A DNA stretch of 64,000 bases, from positions 1 to 64,000 of the forward strand of contig CALVAA010000007.1 in assembly GCA_944325315.1 (NCBI GenBank), given 5' to 3'. Position numbers and translations under genes: made by a program. Below the pieces are notes generated by a model, which was given only the letters and a program-made list of their open reading frames with translations, did not search any database and had not been told where the DNA came from. Positions 7,869 through 15,935 of this stretch are shown one piece after another (within the stretch, counting starts at the first letter, position 1; every line of letters begins with the position of its first letter). Source of the DNA: Candidatus Gastranaerophilales bacterium (GTDB lineage Bacteria; Cyanobacteriota; Vampirovibrionia; Gastranaerophilales; Gastranaerophilaceae).

Positions 7869-9740
7869 ATGACTATCAAAAGAAGATTATTATCAACTGC
7901 AACAATAGGTATGTGTGCTTTGGCTCTTAGCGTACCTATGACATTTGCAGCTTGTCCCGTTGCCCCTGATTGCGGCTGCAATAAAAACAACAGCGAAATT
8001 GTAACGCCGGACAATGCAACTTGTTCAAAATGCAAAAAAGCTGATTGTGATTGCGAAAAGAAAAAGAAAGACAAATGCGATCCTTGTGAAAAACAAAAAT
8101 CTGATTGCGGATGTCCGACAGGCGGTGCTGCTCCTTGTGTAGAACAAGGTATACAGAATCAACAAACATATGCTTATCCTAATGCAATATACTCTCATGC
8201 CAATGAAGCACAGGTGGGGGAGGCAATAAACAGCGCTCAAATTAATGATTCTTTATTGTCTCCAAACTACAAAGGTGTTCCTGTTGAGTGCGGATGCCCG
8301 ACAGGCGGTGCTGCTCCGGTAATTGATGCCGATGCAATGCCAAAATATGACTGTGATGCTGCTCCAAATGTTTATTCCACCACTACAATGGATATTATTA
8401 AAAAAACCAAAGAACCTTGTGCTTGCTTAGGTTTTACAGGTGCAGCTGCTGACATTACCGCACAACAATACCCTGATGTATTTGACAGCTACTGGGCAAG
8501 TGGTGATATCAACCGTTTAACTGAACAGTGCGTATTAGAAGGATATCCTGACGGAATGTTTAAACCAAACAGAAAAGTATCTCGTGCAGAAATGGCAACA
8601 ATGGTTGTAAAAGGATACAATCTTGACGTAACTTCCGAATGTGACAATTTAACATTTAAAGATGTTCCAAAAAGTCACTGGGCTCATGATTTCATTTCAA
8701 AAGGTGTTAGTGAAAACATGATTGCGGGTAAATCAAACGACAGATTTGCACCAAATGAAAATATAACAAGAACGGAAGCTCTTACTATTATGTCAAAAGG
8801 TCTAAATTGCCCAATGGATGAAAATAAGGCAAATGAAATCCTTTCTAAGTATAAAGACGGCTCACAAGTTCCTTGCTGGGCAAGAGAGTGCGTTGCAAAA
8901 GCTATTGATAACGGTGCTCTTAAAAACGAAAGAAATCAGGATTTCATAAGACCAAACGACAAAACCACACGTGCTGAAGCAAGTTCTATGCTTCAAGGTA
9001 TGAGGCTTGCAGGCGGATATGACAAATCTACAAAAACCGCTTCACAAGACTTAGGCGGCAAGACATTTATTGAAAGAGAAACAAAAGTTTCAATTCCGAC
9101 ATTGGAACTTTCAATGAATGACATAATTAACGCAAAACATGTTAATGTTGGAGAACAATTCGCAGCAACAACATTAAATGAAATCACAATTAACGGACAA
9201 GTATTCCCTTGCGGATCTACCGTTAGAGGTAAAGTTGTTGAAGTTACAAGACCTTCAAAAAATTGCCCCGGTTCACTACGCTTATCATTTAACCAAATAA
9301 TTAATTGTGACGGTTGTAAAGCTCAACTTCCGAAACAAATTTTGACTGCCCGTGTTGAAAGACAAAAAGAAATTAATCCTTTATTGAGATTAGTCCAATT
9401 ACCTTTCACATGGACCGGTACTTTAATTGGTACAGCAGGAAGAACAATCGGCGGTGCTGCTATAGGAATTTCAAATGCTGCTGAATCACTGCTTGACCAA
9501 ACAGGTGTAGGTACATCCGAATTATTGAGCGGTAAATTCAAAGCAGCGGGAAGAAGCTATCAAGATGGTCTTAAAACCGTATTTAAGGCTCCGGTTGACT
9601 TAACCAGAACCGCTTTATCCGGTACTATGGGCTTGTTCCAGACAACAGGTGACGAATTTGCTTATTTGATTGACGGAGCAGGCATGCCGATTGCAAAAGT
9701 TAACCCAAAAGAAAAGGTTACCATTGCTTTTGGACAATAA
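7869..9740 (+). CDS. SLH-domain surface protein with Cys-rich N-terminus
   Basis: 623 residues, start fixed by AAAGGAGG 5-6 bases before the ATG. A signal peptide (basic MTIKRR, hydrophobic core, cut near TFA-A) is followed by ~170 residues rich in cysteine, including the repeated CGCPTGGAAP module. Three S-layer homology domains follow at about residues 205-375, with EGYPDGMFKPNRKVSRAEMA as the clearest motif. The C-terminal ~220 residues match the same region of the second SLH protein at 52901-54331 (AKHxNxGxxF, TFPxGSxVxGKV motifs, then a glycine/alanine-rich stretch). SLH domains normally bind secondary cell-wall or peptidoglycan-linked polymer, so the protein likely tethers the outer layer to the wall. 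It has its own terminator. Confidence 0.9.
   Translation: MTIKRRLLSTATIGMCALALSVPMTFAACPVAPDCGCNKNNSEIVTPDNATCSKCKKADCDCEKKKKDKCDPCEKQKSDCGCPTGGAAPCVEQGIQNQQTYAYPNAIYSHANEAQVGEAINSAQINDSLLSPNYKGVPVECGCPTGGAAPVIDADAMPKYDCDAAPNVYSTTTMDIIKKTKEPCACLGFTGAAADITAQQYPDVFDSYWASGDINRLTEQCVLEGYPDGMFKPNRKVSRAEMATMVVKGYNLDVTSECDNLTFKDVPKSHWAHDFISKGVSENMIAGKSNDRFAPNENITRTEALTIMSKGLNCPMDENKANEILSKYKDGSQVPCWARECVAKAIDNGALKNERNQDFIRPNDKTTRAEASSMLQGMRLAGGYDKSTKTASQDLGGKTFIERETKVSIPTLELSMNDIINAKHVNVGEQFAATTLNEITINGQVFPCGSTVRGKVVEVTRPSKNCPGSLRLSFNQIINCDGCKAQLPKQILTARVERQKEINPLLRLVQLPFTWTGTLIGTAGRTIGGAAIGISNAAESLLDQTGVGTSELLSGKFKAAGRSYQDGLKTVFKAPVDLTRTALSGTMGLFQTTGDEFAYLIDGAGMPIAKVNPKEKVTIAFGQ
8106..8317 (+). repeat. 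Two 29-bp near-identical direct repeats in the SLH gene
   Basis: Bases 8106-8134 and 8289-8317 differ at one position and encode the peptide CGCPTGGAAP twice. A weaker third copy, CACLGFTGAAA, follows at about 8419-8451. The spacing (183 bases, in frame) points to duplication of a cysteine module inside the coding sequence, not to a DNA-level element. Confidence 0.8.
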
Positions 9741-9760
9741 AATTAAAATCGTATGATTTT

Positions 9761-9789
9761 AAAGGCTGCAAATATTTGCAGCCTTTTTT
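9761..9789 (+). terminator. Terminator between the SLH gene and recR
   Basis: AAAGGCTGCAA-TAT-TTGCAGCC hairpin with T7 on the plus strand and a shorter A/T run on the other side. It ends the SLH transcript and overlaps the stop codon of the convergent recR. Confidence 0.9.
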
Positions 9790-10384
9790 ATATTATAACC
9801 CTGCCTTCGATTGCTTTAGCCAGTGTAATTTCGTCTGCATATTCAAGCTCGCAACCTACAGGAAGTCCAAAGGCAATTCTTGAAATTTTTATTTCGAACG
9901 GTTTTAACAATTTATGTAGATATAAACTTGTTGCTTCTCCTTCTACGGAAGGATTTAGTGCTAAAATCACTTCTTTGATATCATTTTGGTTTATTCTGTA
10001 TAAAAGTTCTTTTATCCTTATATCATCAGGACCAATACCGTCTATTGGCGAAATGAGTCCTTGCAGGACGTGGTATAAACCTTTGTATTCATTTGTTTTT
10101 TCAATCGCAATTAAATCTTTTGTTTCGCCTACAACGCAAATTATGCTTTTATTCCTTGAATTGTCGGAGCATATTTCACATGTATCAGAACAAGACATGT
10201 TAAAACAAGTTTTGCAGTATGAGACTTTTTGCTTTGCTTCAAGCAGTGCATTTGAAAAATTAGCTACCTCATTTTCGCTCATTTTTATTACATACAAAGC
10301 AAGTCTTGTCGCTGTTTTTGGTCCTATTGAAGGCAATTTCTGAAAGTATTCTATTAATTTTGCAAGAGGTTTTGTATATTCCAT
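9788..10384 (-). CDS. recR: Recombination mediator protein RecR
   Basis: 198 residues, standard length. The helix-hairpin-helix region (LPSIGPKTATRLALY) lies at residues 16-31. A four-cysteine zinc finger (CKTC..CSDTCEIC) follows, then a Toprim domain starting at IICVVGETKDLIAIE. With RecF and RecO it loads RecA onto SSB-coated gaps in the cytoplasm. No dnaX or ybaB neighbour is present here, unlike in many bacteria; ybaB is 9 kb away. Confidence 0.96.
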   Translation of the reverse strand: MEYTKPLAKLIEYFQKLPSIGPKTATRLALYVIKMSENEVANFSNALLEAKQKVSYCKTCFNMSCSDTCEICSDNSRNKSIICVVGETKDLIAIEKTNEYKGLYHVLQGLISPIDGIGPDDIRIKELLYRINQNDIKEVILALNPSVEGEATSLYLHKLLKPFEIKISRIAFGLPVGCELEYADEITLAKAIEGRVII

Positions 10385-10452
10385 TTTAATTTTTCCGTTT
10401 TGTATCGGTCTTTATTTTAGCATACCTCAATTTTTTTTAATTTGTAAGTTTT

Positions 10453-10480
10453 TTGACAGCAATTTAAAATTTTGTATAAA
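10453..10480 (+). promoter_or_regulatory. Sigma-70-type promoter for a candidate RNA
   Basis: TTGACA at 10453-10458, a 16-base spacer, and TATAAA at 10475-10480. No plus-strand reading frame follows, so the product would be a non-coding RNA starting near 10487. Confidence 0.55.
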
Positions 10481-10486
10481 AATAAT

Positions 10487-10720
10487 ATAAAAAACGGAAT
10501 AAATTAATTCTTTCATTTATTAAGTCTTCTAAGGGAGTTTGATGCAGCAGAGAAGATTGAATTTATAAATACGTAAACCATCAACTATCTATAATGTAGT
10601 TTTGGGTATTTTATGAAGTCAAAGACCGGCTAAAATTCTTTTTACAAAGCGAGTTTCAAAATCTTAGCAATGGTGGCTATAAGAATCAAACAGAATATTA
10701 TTTATAAAACCGTTTTATTT
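10487..10720 (+). ncRNA. Candidate structured non-coding RNA
   Basis: The ~330-base gap between recR and the next gene holds a promoter and then ~230 bases without a coding frame. The two ends can pair: AAAACGG (10491-10497) with CCGTTTT (10710-10716), ATAAAT (10499-10504) with ATTTAT (10700-10705), and ATTCT (10507-10511) with AGAAT (10692-10696). Inside are three possible hairpins: TCTTCT/AGAAGA (10525-10530 with 10551-10556), AACTA/TAGTT (10583-10587 with 10597-10601), and ACC plus GCTAA with TTAGC plus GGT (10625-10633 with 10664-10674). I recognise no known family: no tRNA arms, no RNase P or tmRNA core, and no single-hairpin 6S shape. The 3' end overlaps the stop of the convergent gene. 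Confidence 0.4.
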
Positions 10721-11122
10721 TGAAAATTCAATATAACTTTCTGAATTTGAAGCAGAATTTTTTGAATTAACCGCACAGTGTTGATATTGCTTTGTTAAAT
10801 TATCTTTTTTGGAATTAATTGTAACGGTATAGCAATTATTGTCGTTTGAAGTTTCGTATTTATATTCCAAATCTTTTTTTAATTTTATACCTTCCAAATC
10901 TTGCGGGTATTTGCCTTCTTTGTCATGATAGTCTTCCACATAATTAATTATCGGTTGTATTTGTTTTAACTTGTTTTTTGTATTTCCGACAATATTCATA
11001 TCAGCTCTTGCAAAGTTTGCAATCCCTATAACAAACCCTATTCCTATCAGGATTTGTATCAAAAACAACACTCCAAGCGCAATAAAAAACCATTTTAATA
11101 CTTTTAAAAAACGTTCTTTCAT
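10715..11122 (-). CDS. Membrane-anchored pilin-like hypothetical protein
   Basis: 135 residues. One N-terminal transmembrane helix (about residues 10-36) is followed by a soluble part with DYHDKEGKYPQDLEGI and a pair of cysteines (C85, C103 region). The membrane helix, the KYPxDLEGI stretch and the small size recall pseudopilins, but the prepilin cleavage site (G followed by F and E at +5) is not evident. The start is supported by GGTGG about 6 bases upstream. Unrecognised; likely faces the periplasm. Confidence 0.65.
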   Translation of the reverse strand: MKERFLKVLKWFFIALGVLFLIQILIGIGFVIGIANFARADMNIVGNTKNKLKQIQPIINYVEDYHDKEGKYPQDLEGIKLKKDLEYKYETSNDNNCYTVTINSKKDNLTKQYQHCAVNSKNSASNSESYIEFSK

Positions 11123-11199
11123 ATAACCACCATTTTATTAACCTACATTTATTATATCTTTTTTTGAAAAAATAACAACTTAGCTTAAAGAGCAGTTTT

Positions 11200-11233
11200 A
11201 AAAATTAAAAAGCCTTATCAGTATTGATAAGGC
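11200..11233 (-). terminator. Intrinsic terminator (minus strand)
   Basis: Read on the minus strand: GCCTTATCA-ATAC-TGATAAGGC, then TTTTTAATTTTT. It lies 56 bases after the stop of the 89-residue gene and fits as its terminator. Confidence 0.85.
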
Positions 11234-11288
11234 CGTTGTTTGTTGTTTATGCTTCGAGATTGTGTTGTTAGGTGTTGATAATGCTTTT

Positions 11289-11558
11289 TTATGCAATTGC
11301 ATTAATTTTGTTTTGTTCCGCTTCCAAACCTTTTTCTATGCTTTGTTGTCTTTTAAAGAATGTTTGTAAAAAAAGCGGAGATTGTTTAACAGAACCTAAG
11401 AAGTCAGTTAAAAAGCTACCTTCGTTTTTAATATTTGTAGTGTTATTGATAACATCTGCGCCGTAATTTACTCTAACTCCCGAGGTAAAATTTAAACTTC
11501 TGTTATTTTTATTATTAATTGTATTTTGTACATTTTTTATCGAACTTACTGTTAACAT
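11289..11558 (-). CDS. Small hypothetical protein
   Basis: 89 residues, hydrophilic, rich in asparagine in the first half (NVQNTINNKNNRSLNFTSG), with a helical C-terminal half containing FLTDFLGSVKQSPLFLQTFF. There is no signal peptide or membrane segment. The gene has a clear promoter, an AGAGGTG ribosome site 10 bases before the ATG, and its own terminator, so it is very likely expressed although I recognise no family. Confidence 0.7.
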   Translation of the reverse strand: MLTVSSIKNVQNTINNKNNRSLNFTSGVRVNYGADVINNTTNIKNEGSFLTDFLGSVKQSPLFLQTFFKRQQSIEKGLEAEQNKINAIA

Positions 11559-11627
11559 TTTGGATTTCTCACCTCTTGTTTTTTTGTATTTATTAGTGTT
11601 TGTTTAACACTTGTTCTTTATATTTTT

Positions 11628-11656
11628 ATTATGCACCTAAAAATTTTATTTGTCAA
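11628..11656 (-). promoter_or_regulatory. Promoter of the 89-residue protein gene
   Basis: On the minus strand TTGACA (11656-11651), a 17-base spacer, and CATAAT (11633-11628). The start codon is ~70 bases downstream. Confidence 0.65.
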
Positions 11657-11827
11657 CCCCTCTTTATAAATTTTTTATTTCAAGATATAGTTGACTTTCA
11701 GACACGAAATTTTAAAAAAATATAATAACTGTTAAAAGTACACTTAATAATTTTATTTTATTTTTTTGCATATATCTAAAATATTACCCATGTGTACAAT
11801 TGTTTTTAACGGGTTTGTATATTTATA

Positions 11828-11901
11828 TATAATTAATCTTTTTCATACTTCCAGCTATTCTTAATTCCAGACAGTTTGGGGCTTAAAAGCCCCATTTTTT
11901 T
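11828..11901 (+). ncRNA. Orphan terminator with possible small RNA
   Basis: A strong hairpin GGGGCT-TAAA-AGCCCC (11878-11893) followed by A and T7 stands on the plus strand with no plus-strand gene for more than 2 kb upstream. A perfect TATAAT lies at 11828-11833, though its -35 box (TTTAAC, 11805-11810) is poor. Together they could make a ~60-base RNA starting near 11840. The T tract is on the wrong strand to serve the minus-strand gene ending at 11915. Apart from this, the gap 11657-11914 is AT-rich with nothing recognisable. Confidence 0.3.
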
Positions 11902-11914
11902 ATGCTTTTAAAAT

Positions 11915-12694
11915 TTAGTCTTCCGTATAATAATTCTTTTCGCCGACTTTTGAACCCAATACCACATAAATCAGCGGTAAAAATCTATCTAAAGGCAATT
12001 TTGCAAAAATACTGTCTTTGGAAGATACGAGAATCGGTATGACATCATCAGCATGAACAAGCAAATCCGTTGGTTTTACGGCTCTTTTTTTCTTGTCGTC
12101 AGGATCTATCATTTTAGTATTTATTGTATTTGTTACACTTGTACCCACCAAAAATCCTCCAAACATTGCAGCGAATATTGTAAGTTGTTTGAGGGCTTTA
12201 TTCTTCCGCAATATTTCCGGTATAACTTTTTTTATGCCCTTTGAATCAGAATTCAAAATTTGCTCTGCAATTTTTGCAAATCCGGCAGGAATTGCAACAT
12301 TGTTAAACACATAAATTGCCTCTTTAATTTTTTCAATTGTGCTTTCGTGTTCTTGATCTTCCGAAAAACCGCCTATAAAACTGCCAAGACATGCTCCGAG
12401 GGTTTGAAGAAGCATATATGCATATCCTCTTAAGCCTTCATAGTCCAATTTTGTGTATTTTAAAATATTCTTTGCGCTTTGTTTTATATCACCTTTGATG
12501 AAAACATCTTTGACGGGTTCATTTTTTTTGCCGAGCGCTATTGAAACACCCAAAGCCGTACCTACACCTATCAAGCTTCCCAAAAAGGCTTTTTTCTTTG
12601 TTTTTTCATCGTCAGTTAATACTTTAAGCGCCTGTTTTCTTGGAAAATCGAAGTTTTTATATATCTTTTTTTCGTTTTTGTTTAAATACAGCAT
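11915..12694 (-). CDS. Unknown membrane-associated protein, family A copy 1
   Basis: 259 residues. Hydrophobic glycine-rich segments occur near residues 38-56 (FLGSLIGVGTALGVSIALG), 95-108, 130-142 and 172-190. It is paralogous to the protein at 41388-42038: both have the LxGxxIGVGxAL segment near residue 40, and both end with ..DDxxxxxxxxxxxxxKxPxDxxLPxIYxxxGSxxGEK. Neither has a signal peptide. No catalytic motif is visible. The C-terminal signature looks like a family hallmark, possibly specific to this lineage. The gene is transcribed away from minC. Confidence 0.7.
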   Translation of the reverse strand: MLYLNKNEKKIYKNFDFPRKQALKVLTDDEKTKKKAFLGSLIGVGTALGVSIALGKKNEPVKDVFIKGDIKQSAKNILKYTKLDYEGLRGYAYMLLQTLGACLGSFIGGFSEDQEHESTIEKIKEAIYVFNNVAIPAGFAKIAEQILNSDSKGIKKVIPEILRKNKALKQLTIFAAMFGGFLVGTSVTNTINTKMIDPDDKKKRAVKPTDLLVHADDVIPILVSSKDSIFAKLPLDRFLPLIYVVLGSKVGEKNYYTED

Positions 12695-12839
12695 CGCAAA
12701 TAATTAAAATATGCTAAAAAAAATTTTTTGACTTTTATTAAATTAATTTTACATTACTTTATAAATAATTGTAGTAATAATTTGTTTAAGTTAGTCTAAA
12801 ATTGAGTATTAGATATTTTGAATTAAGGTAACTTTTTTT

Positions 12840-13943
12840 ATGTATGATAATGAATACTTTGTCGTAGATATGGCTTCTTGCACATCAACCGGTGAAATAA
12901 TAAACAGTCTTTCTCTGGCGCTGGAAACACTTAATCGTTCCGGCAAAAAGATTGTTTTGAAATTAAATGACAGTCATTTAAATCAATCGCAAATGCTTAG
13001 CATCCAATCTCTTATTACAAGCTATGGTTGTATCTTGGATACTGTCGAAACCACAAATTTAGACACTTTAAATGTAGCTGCAAACATGAATATTATGACC
13101 CAAAAGCCTATTGGAAAAAGGGTTGAAGAAAAATATGAAAACAGTTCGGATAATTTTGAACCGTTTGACATTAACATAAACTCACAAACAAATGACCCGA
13201 TAGTTAAAGATGTCACAGGCCTGCATTTTGAGGCCAATTTAGACGCTATTAAGCATCAGGAAGAAAGTATTAATATTACACGTGATTTAAAAGAAGCCGG
13301 AATTAATCCTGCAAGTGATTTTGAAACAATCAGCAATCAGGCTTTTGAACCTTATACAAAACCCAGGGAAATAATTCCTGCCGTTGACGATTACACTTCA
13401 ATGCAAAGTCCGGGACATCTTGCTTCAAAATACAATACTTCCCTTTTAGATAAGGATGAGTTGGAAAATGTTGAAAAAAATTCTATAGGTGTATACAAAA
13501 AAGCCTATGATGAAAATGAAATACAAGAAGACAACTGGGAGGAAGTTGATTTTTATGAAACTCCGACAACTGACCCTGTTATTTCGGATTCAAAAAATAC
13601 AACTTATATAAATCAAACACTTCGTTCCGGCCAAATTCTTGAATCTGAAGGCAATGTTGTTATCATTGGAGACTGTCATCCGGGCAGCGAAATAAGAGCA
13701 ATCGGAGATATTACAGTCTGGGGCGTATTATCAGGAATTGCCCATGCGGGATACAAAGGAAACATAAACGCAAAAGTAAGGGCGCTTAAACTCAATGCTG
13801 TCCAGTTAAGAATAGGGAATTGCTACTCAAGACGTCCGGATGGGACAAACATCCCTTATATCATCAGATCATCCATATTCACACCCGAAGAAGCACGTGT
13901 AGTGGATGGCGAAATAATGTTATTTAAGATTAATCAAAACTAA
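12840..13943 (+). CDS. minC: Septum-site inhibitor MinC
   Basis: 367 residues, longer than the usual ~230. The N-terminal ~90 residues form the FtsZ-inhibiting domain fold. A long acidic, low-complexity linker follows at about residues 95-245. The C-terminal ~110 residues form the right-handed beta-helix that binds MinD and dimerises (LRSGQILESEGNVVIIGD, then GSEIRAIGDITVWGVLSGIAHAG). With MinD it blocks Z-ring assembly away from mid-cell. First gene of the min operon; minD begins 12 bases after its stop behind AAAGGAG. Confidence 0.93.
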   Translation: MYDNEYFVVDMASCTSTGEIINSLSLALETLNRSGKKIVLKLNDSHLNQSQMLSIQSLITSYGCILDTVETTNLDTLNVAANMNIMTQKPIGKRVEEKYENSSDNFEPFDININSQTNDPIVKDVTGLHFEANLDAIKHQEESINITRDLKEAGINPASDFETISNQAFEPYTKPREIIPAVDDYTSMQSPGHLASKYNTSLLDKDELENVEKNSIGVYKKAYDENEIQEDNWEEVDFYETPTTDPVISDSKNTTYINQTLRSGQILESEGNVVIIGDCHPGSEIRAIGDITVWGVLSGIAHAGYKGNINAKVRALKLNAVQLRIGNCYSRRPDGTNIPYIIRSSIFTPEEARVVDGEIMLFKINQN

Positions 13944-13955
13944 AGGAGCAAATAA

Positions 13956-14765
13956 ATGGCAGGTTCTGTTATTGTTATTACGTCAGGAAAAGGCGGTGTT
14001 GGAAAAACTACAACATCTGCTAATATCGGTACGGCCTTGGCTCATATGGGAAACAAGGTTGTTTTAATAGATACTGATATAGGATTAAGAAATTTAGATT
14101 TATTGTTGGGGCTTGAAAATAGAATTGTATATACAATTGTAGATGTTGTTGAAGAACGCTGCAAACTAAAACAAGCACTTGTTAAAGACAAGAAAAATCC
14201 AAACCTTTGTTTACTTGCTGCTGCTCAAACAAGAGATAAATCAGCGGTAGATGCCGAACAATTAAAAGATATATGCGAACAATTAAAACAAGATTTTGAC
14301 TATGTTTTGGTTGATTGCCCGGCGGGTATTGAACAAGGTTTTCAAAATGCTGTGGCAGGGGCTAATGAAGCAATAGTTGTAACAACTCCGGAAATGAGCG
14401 CTATAAGGGATGCAGATAGAATCATAGGCCTTTTGGAATCCAAAGAAGGGGTTGAAAAATACCGTCTTTTGGTTAACCGTGTAAGACCAAAATTAATCAA
14501 ATCAAACGATATGATGGGCGTTGATGATGTTGTTGAAATTTTATCGTGTGAGCTTATAGGTGTAATTCCTGAAGATACAAATATAATTACTTCAACAAAC
14601 AAGGGTGAACCTGTTGTAAATGATGAAAAATCTTTAGCAGGTATGGCTTATATGAATGTCGCCAGAAGAATAATGGGAGAAGAAGTACCGTTTTTAGATA
14701 TAGATGAACCTACAACAATAATAGATAAAATTAAAAAATTCTTTGCTAAGAAAGCGCAGGGCTAG
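13956..14765 (+). CDS. minD: Septum-site ATPase MinD
   Basis: 269 residues. The deviant Walker A motif GKGGVGKTT lies at residues 11-19, with the switch regions DTDIGLRNLD and VDCPAGIE. The C-terminal end (IDKIKKFFAKK) is the amphipathic membrane-targeting helix. ATP-bound MinD sits on the inner membrane, recruits MinC, and is released by MinE-stimulated hydrolysis. Confidence 0.98.
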   Translation: MAGSVIVITSGKGGVGKTTTSANIGTALAHMGNKVVLIDTDIGLRNLDLLLGLENRIVYTIVDVVEERCKLKQALVKDKKNPNLCLLAAAQTRDKSAVDAEQLKDICEQLKQDFDYVLVDCPAGIEQGFQNAVAGANEAIVVTTPEMSAIRDADRIIGLLESKEGVEKYRLLVNRVRPKLIKSNDMMGVDDVVEILSCELIGVIPEDTNIITSTNKGEPVVNDEKSLAGMAYMNVARRIMGEEVPFLDIDEPTTIIDKIKKFFAKKAQG

Positions 14766-14766
14766 A

Positions 14767-15237
14767 ATGAAAGATATTTTTTCAGATTTATACGATAAAG
14801 TTTTAAGCTTTTTTACATCTCAGACTTCCGACGATACAAAAGTTGTTGCAAAAAGCCGCTTAAGAACAGTTTTAATGCAAGACAGAGTGGGCTTTTCGGA
14901 ACGTGCCATGCAAATGCTTAAAGATGATATGATTGATTCAATTTCAAGATATCTTGAAATTGATGTCGATTCTTTTGATTTAAGTATTGATGCAAATGAA
15001 AATACTACAATATTAAATCTTTCCATACCTGTTTTACGCCCAAAAACAGATGAAGAAATCGATGAAGCATTATCTATAGCAGAAAAAGCAAAAATTGAAA
15101 AAACGGAAGAAATTGTAGGTGAATTAAAAGAACTTGTAAAAGAAAAAGCTCAAGAGCTTGCAGAACAAATAACAGAAGAAGAAAAAGAAGAAACTTCACA
15201 GGATAAAAAAGAAACAAAAAGAAAAAGAGCTGATTAA
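14767..15237 (+). CDS. minE: Cell division topological factor MinE, C-terminally extended
   Basis: The start is taken as the ATG at 14767, 1 base after the minD stop, which gives MKDIFSDLYDKVLSFF as the amphipathic membrane-binding N-terminus; an upstream in-frame ATG at 14743 lies inside minD. The protein has 156 residues, against 80-110 in most bacteria. Residues ~28-90 carry the anti-MinCD and dimer region (KSRLRTVLMQDR..., ILNLSIPV). After residue ~92 comes an extra, highly charged, probably coiled-coil tail of Glu/Lys repeats. Sets the pole-to-pole Min oscillation. Confidence 0.9.
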   Translation: MKDIFSDLYDKVLSFFTSQTSDDTKVVAKSRLRTVLMQDRVGFSERAMQMLKDDMIDSISRYLEIDVDSFDLSIDANENTTILNLSIPVLRPKTDEEIDEALSIAEKAKIEKTEEIVGELKELVKEKAQELAEQITEEEKEETSQDKKETKRKRAD

Positions 15238-15319
15238 TTATTTAAGCAAAACTTGAAATTTAGTTGTGTTTTAAATATTATTATCATTAGCTCATCACAA
15301 TAACATAAGGAGAAACCAA

Positions 15320-15814
15320 ATGCAGGTTATATTAAAAAAAGATGTACAAAATATAGGCGAAGTAGGCGATCTGGTTAATGTTAAAGACGGATATGCAAGA
15401 AACTATTTAATTCCAAATTCATTAGCAGAAATTGCAACTCCGGGTGCTTTAGCTCAAAGAGAAAGAAACATTGCAAGAATTAAAGCGAAAGCAGAAAAAT
15501 TGCATCAAGAAGCATTGAGCGCAAAAGAAGAAATTGAAAAAATCGGCTTAATTTCTCTAAGTGCTAAAGCCGGTGAATCAGGAAAATTATTCGGTACAAT
15601 CACAACCAAAAAGCTTGCCGAAGAACTTCTTCAAAAATGCGGTATTGAAATTGATAAAAAATCAATAATACTTGACAGTCCTATCAATCATATAGGAAAT
15701 TTTGTAATGACAATTAAACTGTCATCAAAAGTTAAGGCTCAATTAAATGTTGAAGTTACTGCCTCCGAAACAATTAAAGAAGTTTACGAAGAAGAACAAA
15801 ACGAACAAGAATAA
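15320..15814 (+). CDS. rplI: 50S ribosomal protein L9
   Basis: 164 residues. The N-terminal rRNA-binding domain contains VILKKDVQNIGEVGDLVNVKDGYARNYL-type sequence, followed by a long connecting helix (about residues 41-75) and the C-terminal domain (GKLFGTITTKKLAEEL). A TAAGGAG ribosome site precedes the ATG. It lies 82 bases after minE and may be part of the same transcript. Confidence 0.97.
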   Translation: MQVILKKDVQNIGEVGDLVNVKDGYARNYLIPNSLAEIATPGALAQRERNIARIKAKAEKLHQEALSAKEEIEKIGLISLSAKAGESGKLFGTITTKKLAEELLQKCGIEIDKKSIILDSPINHIGNFVMTIKLSSKVKAQLNVEVTASETIKEVYEEEQNEQE

Positions 15815-15833
15815 TTAAACTGTTTTTATTTTT

Positions 15834-15860
15834 AAGCCCGGTGAATTCCGGGCTTTTTAA
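15834..15860 (+). terminator. Terminator after rplI
   Basis: AAGCCCGG-TGAATT-CCGGGCTT hairpin followed by TTTAA, 19 bases after the rplI stop. Confidence 0.85.
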
Positions 15861-15935
15861 GCTTAATTTATATGTACGATTTTTTTGCATTTATATTTGT
15901 TAAAATTTAAATATTAGTAAAATAGGAATAAAAAA

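Noticed and set aside
8106-8317. Repeats considered as a CRISPR array
   Set aside because: Only two full copies, in frame within a coding sequence and encoding a repeated peptide; no spacers of constant length and no cas genes.
10487-10720. Identification as tRNA, tmRNA, RNase P or SRP RNA
   Set aside because: No T-loop, no CCA end, no RNase P P4 core and no SRP tetraloop region could be found by eye, so only a generic RNA candidate is reported.
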